64,000 nucleotides of DNA from Sphingobacteriales bacterium 39-19 (GTDB taxonomy: Bacteria; Bacteroidota; Bacteroidia; Chitinophagales; Chitinophagaceae). The DNA is taken from NCBI GenBank assembly GCA_001898465.1, contig MKTX01000005.1, positions 124,001 to 188,000 on the forward strand, read 5' to 3'. Below the pieces are notes generated by a model. That model searched no databases. It saw only the letters and a list, made by a program, of their open reading frames with translations, and was not told where the DNA came from. Shown one piece after another: positions 34,423-43,100 of the stretch. The translations under genes were made by a program, and so were the position numbers. The stretch's first letter is position 1. Each line of letters begins with the position of its first letter.

Positions 34423-36627
34423 ATGCTGGTCTTTGGAACACAAATGCACATTGTCACATTTCTTTTTGTAAGTATAGAGATAGTTATCTTTCTTTATCTG
34501 GTAATATTTCGTTTAGCCCGTCCGGATGATAAGACCACTACGCTTAACCTTATCCTTATTTTTTTACTGCTTACCTACAATATCACAGGAGGCCTGCTTC
34601 CCGATCCTAACCTGCCTGGATCATATTTCTTGCAGAACGTAATTGCGTATGCGACCGGTTTCATCACACCATGTTACTTTCCGTATTATGTCTATAAAGT
34701 CTTTGGTTTAACGAAGATGAAATTTCATGCCTATAAGGGCGTCTATTTATTTCTGATTTTACCATACTGTATTTTCATTCTGGTCTTTTGGTTTACAGAG
34801 GATTTGAGGGAGACGCAAAATCTATTGATCTTTCCTGTACTGTATGGCATCTGGGTAATTGTCTCCTTAACTAAAGCTATTCATCATAAATACAATTACG
34901 ATCTTTCAAACATCAAGGGTAGGCAGGAAATGGTTGTGTTCTTGTTTAGCTTAACACCGTGGATAGGTTTACCAATCATTACTTACTTTGCTTTAGGTCA
35001 GGCAGTTGAGGCTTTAGTTACAAACATAGGGTTCCTACTTTTGTTTGGATTGCAAGTAATAAGGAATATTAAAGAGCTAAGAACAGAGCATGAAAAACTG
35101 ATAGAATCAGAGCAGCGCCTGAGAAGCTGGAATACTGATCTTAAAGATGAAGTTCATAAGCGTACTAAGGAACTGGAGAAAATCAATGAACAAAAAACGA
35201 ATAATTTTATCAACCTCGTTCATGAAACCAAAACGCCTCTAACACTGATAAAGAATTATCTGGATGAGTACATCAGTAAATATGGCACTGGCGAGGAATT
35301 GAATATTATAAAGGGAGGGGTAGATAAACTGACTGCTGATGTAATCAACCTATTCGATATTGAACGTTTTTCAAAGGGAATTGATACATATAAGCATAAC
35401 CATGTTTCAGACTTTAGTGGCATCCTTCAGGATAGCCTTCCTTTGTTCAAGCATTATTGTGTTAAACATAAAATCGAGTGTTCAACGTGTATTGACGAGA
35501 ATATTTTTATTAAGGCAGATTCCAACGCGATTCACCGGATAGTAAATAATATTGTCGAGAACGCCATTAAATTTACCGATCCCAACGGCGAAGTGCTTAT
35601 CTCGTTAAGTGGTCAGGAGAATGAGATAATCTTTTCAGTAGTGGACACGGGCATAGGCATTTCGGAAGATTTGCAAAAGAAAGTTTTTGACCCTTATTAC
35701 CAAATCGGGTATAAACATACCAGCTTACAAGGCATGGGTCTTGGTTTACCGATAGTAAAGAAAGTAGTTGAAGGAATCGGCGGCACCGTATCTATCGAGA
35801 GCAATCCAGCTAAAATGCGGGGTACAAAAGTTATCATTACGCTACCCAGGTACACACCCACCGAAAAGGACAGACCTGTAAAGAAAGTGGAAACATTGAA
35901 TAAACTCAATTATAGCTTCAATTACGATGAAGTAAATGATACTGATTACGATTCGCAAAAAAGAACAATACTACTGGTAGAGGATAACCTTGCGATGACT
36001 AATTTCCTTTCCAACAAACTCCGGGTTAGCTATAATGTATTTGTTGCTCATAACGGCTCCGAAGCGTTAAAGAAACTATTTGGAATGCCTGTGATGCCAG
36101 ATCTCATACTATCCGATGTCATGATGGATAAAATGGATGGTTATACTTTCGCAAAAACTCTTTCAGAGCAAGATAAATACAGTCACATACCCATTGTATT
36201 TTTAACCGCTAAATCAACACCTACCGACCGCCTGAAGGGCCTGCGGCTTGGCGCAATAGACTTCATTTCAAAGCCATTTTCATTTGAGGAATTGAGCCAG
36301 AAAATTGAAACCATACTTGATAATATCTTAAAGCAGCAAAAGGCGATATTTAACACATCCATTGCCGCTTTAAAAACAGGCAAAAGCCACGACCCAGACA
36401 ATGTGGCTCAATCTTCGATTCCAAAATTTGAGCAGAACTGTAAGCTATTTCATCTAACGACCCGCGAAACAGAAATTGCCCGGCTAATATTTAAAGGGAA
36501 AACATATAAGGGCATAGCAAGGGAACTGTTCATATCTGAGAAAACCGTAACAAAGCATATCCAAAACATCTTTGCGAAAGCCGAGGTTTCCAATAAGATA
36601 GAACTTATAAATAAGCTGAGTAAATAG
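34423..36627 (+). CDS. Seven-TM hybrid histidine kinase / response regulator with LuxR HTH
   Basis: The product has 734 residues. Seven hydrophobic segments fill about residues 8-220. A coiled coil is followed by a HisKA domain with H267 in NLVHETKTPLTLI and a HATPase domain (NIVENAIKFTDPNGE, DTGIGI, GMGLGLPIVKKVVEG). A receiver domain has D565 in LILSDVMMDKMDG. A LuxR-type HTH ends it (TTRETEIARLIFKGKTYKGI .. ISEKTVTKHIQNIF). It is a complete one-protein phosphorelay, from membrane signal to DNA binding. Its signal and targets are unknown; copper or element transfer are both plausible from its place between copB and rteC-like. ATG 34444 is an alternative start. Confidence 0.9.
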   Translation: MLVFGTQMHIVTFLFVSIEIVIFLYLVIFRLARPDDKTTTLNLILIFLLLTYNITGGLLPDPNLPGSYFLQNVIAYATGFITPCYFPYYVYKVFGLTKMKFHAYKGVYLFLILPYCIFILVFWFTEDLRETQNLLIFPVLYGIWVIVSLTKAIHHKYNYDLSNIKGRQEMVVFLFSLTPWIGLPIITYFALGQAVEALVTNIGFLLLFGLQVIRNIKELRTEHEKLIESEQRLRSWNTDLKDEVHKRTKELEKINEQKTNNFINLVHETKTPLTLIKNYLDEYISKYGTGEELNIIKGGVDKLTADVINLFDIERFSKGIDTYKHNHVSDFSGILQDSLPLFKHYCVKHKIECSTCIDENIFIKADSNAIHRIVNNIVENAIKFTDPNGEVLISLSGQENEIIFSVVDTGIGISEDLQKKVFDPYYQIGYKHTSLQGMGLGLPIVKKVVEGIGGTVSIESNPAKMRGTKVIITLPRYTPTEKDRPVKKVETLNKLNYSFNYDEVNDTDYDSQKRTILLVEDNLAMTNFLSNKLRVSYNVFVAHNGSEALKKLFGMPVMPDLILSDVMMDKMDGYTFAKTLSEQDKYSHIPIVFLTAKSTPTDRLKGLRLGAIDFISKPFSFEELSQKIETILDNILKQQKAIFNTSIAALKTGKSHDPDNVAQSSIPKFEQNCKLFHLTTRETEIARLIFKGKTYKGIARELFISEKTVTKHIQNIFAKAEVSNKIELINKLSK

Positions 36628-36667
36628 CCACAAATCATTGATTTACTACTAATTAAGTACGAAAATA

Positions 36668-36712
36668 GTAGGAATTGCGTATAGGTTGCCCTAATAGCCA
36701 ATCCTACCTTTG
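36668..36712 (+). promoter_or_regulatory. Promoter with overlapping inverted repeat upstream of rteC-like
   Basis: GTAGG(A)ATTG (36668-36677) pairs with CAATCCTAC (36699-36707), a 9-bp stem with one bulge. The right arm overlaps a perfect -7 box TACCTTTG (36705-36712). TTG at 36686-36688 is a candidate -33 box. A protein bound at the repeat would block the promoter of the 36749 gene. Confidence 0.45.
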
Positions 36713-36748
36713 TAATGGCGAATAGTCGCTAAAACTAAAGTAAGGGAT

Positions 36749-37942
36749 ATGCGTGAAGGTTATGTATTAGAGTGGCTGGATACTTTGGTTACTGTAACAT
36801 TGAATCCAGTAAAAAGTAAAATAGATATTGCCGTGTCCGGTGATATTTCAAAAATCACGGACCAGGTAATTACTCAAAAAGACAAGGTTCAAACTGCCAT
36901 TAAGTCCACCGTATTTACCCTTAATGACGAAGCAAAAATCAGGTGCTTGATAAAGAAATATCATTCAAGCCTGATTACGTTATTAGATCAGGCATTAGAA
37001 GACCTGGCGCTCATTAAGGACAATATTCCTTTAAAGCAGGTATTAGACACCATAATTGTCTGCATTGATGAGTTGCTCACTTTAATTGAGCACAGATTTA
37101 CAAGTTATTTAAGTGTAGACGAAAGAGTACCGGCTACCTATCTTGCTGTTCTCAAAAAAGAATTGACAAAGAGGCTATCGGCGGTAGATAGAAAGCTGCG
37201 TGATTATGGCATGTATCTGCCTGCCTTTAGAATATTAAAACAGGAATTAGAGAAGTTTCTAACTCAGCCATCCAATAAGCATACATATATCTTTCAGGAA
37301 ATACTTTATATAAAAGACTTATGTCTGGAACTGGAACACCTCGAACCAGTGGATGAGGCTGCTGTTTACTCCAGGCTTGATGAATTACTCATCAGCATGA
37401 ACTTCAATAGCAAAACCTACATTTATAGCCTGACACAGAGGTTAGCAGCCAGTATTAACGACCTTGAAAAACCCGATGAAAAAATGGATAGGCTCTTATT
37501 CTATCTCAAATTGTTTAAGCAATACCACAAAAGGCCCGGAATAGTATTTAATCGGAAAGACGCGGAGTTGCACAAGCAAGTTTCCAATTGGTTTACACAG
37601 GAGGTATTTTACCTTGAGAAGCAGATACATTATTCAATCGTGCCCATAAAGGGAGTTGCCGCTCCTAAAGAAGTTGTTCAGAAAGAGAAGCCCAAGCTCC
37701 TGTCTATACTTTCGGTTGATCAAATGGCATTGATATTAAGAGCAGCAGACGACCTGAAAGTTGTTATGGCACGCTCTCTAAACAGTGTATTTAAAAATAT
37801 TGTTCCCTACCTATCAACTCCTTACCAGGAAAATATATCGTATGATAGCATGAGAAGCAAATCTTATTCAGCAGAAACAAGGGATAAACAGATCGTCGTA
37901 GAAACGCTTCAACAGATGATTAAGAGAATAAATGAATATTGA
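36749..37942 (+). CDS. RteC-like protein
   Basis: This is a 397-residue helical protein. The C-terminal part (ILSVDQMALILRAADDLKVV .. YLSTPYQENISYDSMRSKSY) matches the layout of RteC, a regulator that controls excision of CTnDOT-like elements. The longer N-terminal part is unfamiliar. It follows the membrane kinase/regulator, and in CTnDOT RteA/RteB also precede RteC; the parallel is suggestive only. It ends 4 bases before the convergent lipoprotein gene. Confidence 0.7.
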   Translation: MREGYVLEWLDTLVTVTLNPVKSKIDIAVSGDISKITDQVITQKDKVQTAIKSTVFTLNDEAKIRCLIKKYHSSLITLLDQALEDLALIKDNIPLKQVLDTIIVCIDELLTLIEHRFTSYLSVDERVPATYLAVLKKELTKRLSAVDRKLRDYGMYLPAFRILKQELEKFLTQPSNKHTYIFQEILYIKDLCLELEHLEPVDEAAVYSRLDELLISMNFNSKTYIYSLTQRLAASINDLEKPDEKMDRLLFYLKLFKQYHKRPGIVFNRKDAELHKQVSNWFTQEVFYLEKQIHYSIVPIKGVAAPKEVVQKEKPKLLSILSVDQMALILRAADDLKVVMARSLNSVFKNIVPYLSTPYQENISYDSMRSKSYSAETRDKQIVVETLQQMIKRINEY

Positions 37943-37946
37943 AACC

Positions 37947-38468
37947 TCAGCGCTGCTTATCCAGTTTCCATCCCGTGTCAAAATGAGAAAGGCTTGCACG
38001 TTCAACTTTCTTTTCGGAAAGGTCACGTTTCATCAGCTTGGCAAAAGGTGTGATGTTCTTATATGCGATAGTATATTCCACAGTAGCACTTTTGTCGTCT
38101 TCCTGCAACTGAATGCCCGTAACTTCTGCTAAGTCCATATCTGCCACCTTCACCACCTGTACATTATCATACTTCTCATCTATGCGAATAAGGTAGGGCT
38201 TTGCCTTCTCCGTAAAATGGACAATAGGTTGTCCCGCGTCTTTTAGCTTCTGCGTTTTATCTATAGTTACCAATCCTTCTGTCTCCAATCCTGCCTCTAA
38301 TAGCTTCCTGGCACTTGCCGGATCACTCACATTAACCTCATACTCGTACACCTTCGGGTAATTCTTTTCAGAACGTATAACCGACGCTGCTTCTTCTTTC
38401 TCCAGCTTTGTCTGGCTGCAAGATGCCATGAGTAAAATGGCAAGCCCTAATACACTTACTGTTTTCAT
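37947..38468 (-). CDS. Hypothetical lipoprotein
   Basis: The product has 173 residues with lipobox LLMASC at about residue 17. The remainder alternates short helices and strands (KVYEYEVNVSDPASARKLLE, ATVEYTIAYKNITPFAKLMK). I recognise no family. It is the only minus-strand gene between the copper island and the conjugation module. Confidence 0.65.
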   Translation of the reverse strand: MKTVSVLGLAILLMASCSQTKLEKEEAASVIRSEKNYPKVYEYEVNVSDPASARKLLEAGLETEGLVTIDKTQKLKDAGQPIVHFTEKAKPYLIRIDEKYDNVQVVKVADMDLAEVTGIQLQEDDKSATVEYTIAYKNITPFAKLMKRDLSEKKVERASLSHFDTGWKLDKQR

Positions 38469-38574
38469 AACAATGCTGTTTTAGCTATTCAACAATAATG
38501 GTCAATCAATATTTCCGACTACTAATTTAAAAAAAATAATCGGTTTTCAGCCTCTGGAATAGCTGATAATCATA

Positions 38575-38592
38575 GGGGTACAAGGGGTACAA
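38575..38592. repeat. Tandem 9-bp repeat GGGGTACAA x2
   Basis: GGGGTACAA occurs twice without a gap in the non-coding stretch before the conjugation module. The repeat contains the palindrome GTAC. It may be an iteron, an operator or a remnant. Confidence 0.4.
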
Positions 38593-38687
38593 CTTTCAAT
38601 GCAAGAAATGTTGGACTTGAAACGCCTTGCTCGTCTTCGTTTTTTTGCTATCAGAAACAACAGAATACAACGGCTTTCAAAGCCGGG

Positions 38688-39194
38688 ATGAAAAGTGTAA
38701 ACGAAAAAAGCAAGCGTATGTTAAAAAACATTTCATGGTCAGACTACATTATTGCAGTTGCCATACTATTAGCCATCTATTACCTCTTTGTAGGTATGAA
38801 GTATTTCTCTGGTGAGATCAAGGATCTTCTATCCGGGAAAAGAAAATTGAAGTTCAGAGCAGCCGTTCCTTACGATCATGCTGCATATAATCCGGACAAT
38901 GAGCAAAGCCTTCAGGAAATCAGTGGTTTTGAGAAAACCACGGATGACGAATTTTCAGAAGTTGAGCATCTTATCGAACGCCTGAAAGCGGTAATAGCAG
39001 ATGCTTCCCGCAGAAAACTCATTCCCCAGGAATTTAAGCAATATCTCAGCATGGTGCTGAAAGAATACCCTTCTGTAAGATACTCTCCCCTTCGTTCATC
39101 TATCAATGAACTGATCGTATCTGAGTGTCAAAAATATGGTGCTGTTACACTTAACGAGGATGAAGTGGAACTGCTGTGGAAAGAAGCAGTGTAG
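38688..39194 (+). CDS. Conjugation-module membrane protein (hypothetical)
   Basis: The product has 168 residues with one membrane segment (YIIAVAILLAIYYLFVGMKY) and a soluble helical C-terminal domain (EFSEVEHLIERLKAVIADAS). It starts the tra block upstream of traE. A small hairpin (38671-38685) overlaps the start region. ATG 38718 is an alternative start. No firm family name. Confidence 0.65.
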   Translation: MKSVNEKSKRMLKNISWSDYIIAVAILLAIYYLFVGMKYFSGEIKDLLSGKRKLKFRAAVPYDHAAYNPDNEQSLQEISGFEKTTDDEFSEVEHLIERLKAVIADASRRKLIPQEFKQYLSMVLKEYPSVRYSPLRSSINELIVSECQKYGAVTLNEDEVELLWKEAV

Positions 39195-39201
39195 CAGACC
39201 T

Positions 39202-39297
39202 AATGGAGTGCGCTTCCCTGTCCCTCCCGGTGCGTAAGGGCGAAGTGTGGTAGGAATAAGCGGGACGTGTGACGGCGAAGCCACTCCATTTTTAATT
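39202..39297 (+). terminator. Long hairpin upstream of traE
   Basis: AATGGAGTG (39202-39210) pairs with CACTCCATT (39282-39290), continued by GCTTC/GAAGC and GTCCC/GGGAC inside, then TTTTAATT. The roughly 90-base hairpin lies between the membrane protein gene and traE. It could be an attenuator, a terminator or a structured RNA. Confidence 0.55.
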
Positions 39298-39328
39298 AGT
39301 TGATTTCAAACTTTAATAAACGTGTGTT

Positions 39329-39667
39329 ATGGAAATGTGCAGCAGGAAAACAAAAAAAAATAACCGTAAAAGGGTTATTATGGTCTGTGCCGCTCTGGCA
39401 CTATTGGCTATCCATTATGGGGCGTTTGCTCAGGATGGCATACAGGGTATCAACGAAGCCAACACTAAGGTGCGAAGCTATTTTGCAGCAGGTACTAACC
39501 TGATGTATGCAGTGGGCGCATTGCTCGGTTTGATTGGCGCAGTTAAAGTGTATCAGAAATGGAATGCAGGCGATCAGGATACCGGAAAGGTAGCAGCAGC
39601 CTGGTTTGGCAGTTGCATTTTCCTGGTAGTGGTAGCCACAGTCATTCAATCCTTCTTTGGAGTTTAA
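39329..39667 (+). CDS. traE: TraE family conjugation protein (DUF4134, VirB2-like)
   Basis: The product has 112 residues: a signal-like N-terminus ending AQDGIQGINEANTKVR, then two hydrophobic segments (LMYAVGALLGLIGAVKVYQKW and AAAWFGSCIFLVVVATVIQS). This is the DUF4134/TraE pattern, thought to be the pilin-like subunit of Bacteroidota mating systems. Confidence 0.88.
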   Translation: MEMCSRKTKKNNRKRVIMVCAALALLAIHYGAFAQDGIQGINEANTKVRSYFAAGTNLMYAVGALLGLIGAVKVYQKWNAGDQDTGKVAAAWFGSCIFLVVVATVIQSFFGV

Positions 39668-39680
39668 AAATTCAGGACGT

Positions 39681-40109
39681 ATGCAAAGTATGCTAACGGA
39701 AAAGTTGTGGGCGTATATCGTCCACAACCACCCTGACCTGATACTCAACTTACAGGAGGACTATTCAGTTACACGCTACCTGGAGGACAAGGTAGCCGCA
39801 GTAATGCCTATGGCAGCGCAGTTTCTTAGCGAAGAAAAGCCGCAATACATTATTGAGGAATTGTGCCTTCAAGCTATGACGGAAGATTTAAAGCCGTCCC
39901 GCTATCAATACATCCGCTCAGTTATCGAGGAAGAATTTAATAATGACTATCTGCGGCTGAAGGAAAACGGAACACTCACCTATGAAGTAGTGAACCTCAT
40001 TGAAGCCTGCAAAAGCATCTTCAGTGATTTTGATTTTAACAGTGAAAATGAAGCAAACAGGCATTTGAGATATGCCATCATCGGACAGGTGCATGACTAT
40101 CTCTCCTAA
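39681..40109 (+). CDS. Conjugation-module hypothetical protein
   Basis: The product is 142 residues, largely helical and soluble (SVTRYLEDKVAAVMPMAAQF, YIIEELCLQAMTEDLKPSRY). ATG 39681 starts the conserved-looking part. It lies between traE and the methylase-helicase gene. Function unknown. Confidence 0.65.
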   Translation: MQSMLTEKLWAYIVHNHPDLILNLQEDYSVTRYLEDKVAAVMPMAAQFLSEEKPQYIIEELCLQAMTEDLKPSRYQYIRSVIEEEFNNDYLRLKENGTLTYEVVNLIEACKSIFSDFDFNSENEANRHLRYAIIGQVHDYLS

Positions 40110-40145
40110 GCCAAAAGGAAAAGTGAAGAAAGAAAACGTGTGGTT

Positions 40146-43100
40146 ATGGCTTACAATGTTTCTCAAAAGCTGCAGGATAATCTTGATGCTATCCGAATAG
40201 CGTTGGATTATCAGAACGGTCGACCGCTTACAGCGGAGGATGTCGCCAGCCTGAAAAAATACGCAGGTTTTGGCGGCATCAAGGCCGTTTTATATCCTTA
40301 CGGCACGCCAGAGGAATGGCAGGCTAATGGGGCTACCAAAGAAGACCTGAAGCACCACCAGGGTATTACGCAATTACATGAGTTGCTCAGGGAAAACTAT
40401 GATGACGCAGCCTATAAAGAAATTATCGCTTCATTACGACATAGCGTTCTGACCGCTTTCTACACACCAGAGGTCGTACCCCAAACATTGTATAGTGTAC
40501 TTGAAGCCCAAGGCATACAGCCTAAAAGGTTATACGAGCCTTCTGCCGGTTCCGGGGTATTTATAAGCGAGGCTGTAACAGCCTTTCCTGAACTGGAACA
40601 GATCACCGCAGTCGAAAAAGACAGGCTTACCGGATTGGTGCTTTCTGCGGTTAACAGTACACTCCCTATTAAAACAGCTACTCACATCACGGGATTTGAA
40701 GAAGCTCCGGTTAGAGACAATGGCGGCTATGACCTTGTAGTAAGCAATATTCCCTTCGGAAACTTCTCGGTATATGACGAAGCATTTCCTGACAAGGAAA
40801 TATCTGGCAAAATTCACAATTACTTTTTTGCTAAAGGTCTGGATAAACTGGCCGAAGGCGGCCTTATGGCATTCATTACGACGGATGCCTTTTTGAACAG
40901 CTCTTCTAACCATGCGGCACGGGAATACCTGTTTGAGCGGGCAAACTTCGTGGGCCTGGCTGTAATGCCGGACAACCTGATGAAAGATACAGGTAACACA
41001 GAAGCGCCGAATCACCTGTTGATCGTTCAGAAAAATACAGCAAAGGAAAAGATAAGCTGGGAAGAAGATTGGCTGAATGATGTACGTGAGAGGGAGAATG
41101 AGTTTGGCCGCTTTCCTTATAACTACTTCATATCTACGCATGATCATGATGTTGTCATGGGCAATGTGCGTAAGCCCGGAAAAAACCAATACGGCAGGGC
41201 TTCAGAAGTAGTATGGCAGGACGGTGATATTAACCAGATACGGGATGCCCTTTATGCCAGCCTTACCCATCAATTAAAAAATCGCTTCAACACCGAACTG
41301 TTTGCGAAAACACAAGCATTCGCCCTACCAGTTTCAGAAAACGAAGGCAAAAAGCTGACCTACCTGCCGATGCCGGAAAGCAAGGCAGAAATTCCGTCAG
41401 TACAATTAGGGTTATTTGATACCGCACCGGCAGAACAAATCAACCGGGCAATGGCCTATATCAACTCGCTCGATGAAACCATCGTACAAAAAACAACAGC
41501 TCGTATTGTCGGTACAATCCGTACCACTGATAAGCCAAGCCACGAAAATGTAGTATTGCTTACAGCAAAACAGCATAAAAGCAACCGATTTTTATATAAG
41601 CTCTATTCCAACGTCAAGGAAGTAAATCAACTGTCTGTAAACTGGATGGATGCCCGCTTATTGGGGCATGAACTTACAGGTATTTCCAATTACCTTAAAC
41701 AGTTTGATCACAGTTTCAAATATGAAGGCGATCAAACATTGGAAGGTTTTTTCCGCTTTGAGCAAAAAACACCACTTCCTTTTATTGGCCTAAAATCTTA
41801 TTACCAGGAAGGAACATTGGTGGTGCACATAGGCAGCGTCGGAACTATAGGCAGTCCAGATCCAGAATATAAACAGGCAGTTTTCCAGCCTCTCGGTCTT
41901 CAAGGTAATATTCGCTTTTATGAAAATTACACCGCATTACGCGATGCTTATCTCGAATTATCCGGCAAGGAAGTATCAGGGGAAACCATCACCGATGTTG
42001 ACAGGGACAGCCTTAACACTACTTATGAAAAGTTCATTGCGGAATACGGGCTTTTAAATAGTTCCGATAATCGCAGGCGCATCCTGGAAGATACCGCCTT
42101 TGGTGTTATTACGCTTTCCTCTCTCGAACGCAGGGATGGCGAAAGGTTTGTAAAAGCCGACATTCTTACTCACGCTATTCATTATGTAAAAGAACGGTTC
42201 ATTACCGATGATCCCATTGAAGCGCTGGCACACAGTCTTAATGATACAGGCAAGGTAGATGTAGGGTTTATCAGCGCCGCAATGGGGTTGGAAGAAAACG
42301 AGGTGATCGGTCGCCTGGGCAACCATGTATACATGAATCCTGCCAGCAATGAATGGGAAACTGCCGATCAATATTTAAGCGGCAATGTGGTAGAAAAACT
42401 AAGACAGGCAGAACGTCTGTTTAATGAATTTCCTGAGAATCCGCAATATAAACGAAGTGCTGAGGCCATATTAAAGGTGCAGCCGGAGCGTATTCCATTT
42501 GAACTACTGGATTTCAATTTAGGTGAACGCTGGATACCCACTTCTTACTATGAGCGTTTCGCAACAGCATTGTTTGAACAGGACGCTACTATCAATTATT
42601 TCGCTTCGCTGGATGCTTTCAAAGTAAGCATCGGGATGAACATCAAAGTATCGAGGGAGTTTGCTGTTACACCTAAAAGCGGTCGCACAACTTACGGCTA
42701 CACGCTGATGGAACATGCACTGGAGAACACCACTCCCTTCTTTACTTATGAAGTAAAGGGGCCGAACAATACAACCATCAGGCTGCCGGATAATGAAGCC
42801 ATACAGTTGGCTCACCAAAAGATTGAGCAGATTCGAAGCGGTTTTATCAACTGGCTGAATGAATTGCCCGATACAGAAAAAAAGCACTTAGAAAATCTGT
42901 ACAACGATACGTTCAACTGCTATGTATTACGGGAGTTCGATGGCACTCACTTGAACTTTCCCGGACTTGATAAAAAGACTTTGGGCATTGAAGACCTATA
43001 CAGCAGTCAGAAAAATGCAGCATGGCGCATTATACAGAACAGGGGTGCTTTGGTTGACCACGAAGTGGGGTTAGGTAAAACGCTTACCATGATCGTTTCC

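Noticed and set aside
40530-41189. Minus-strand open frame of 219 codons
   Set aside because: Antisense shadow of the methylase domain; composition and codon pattern fit the plus strand.
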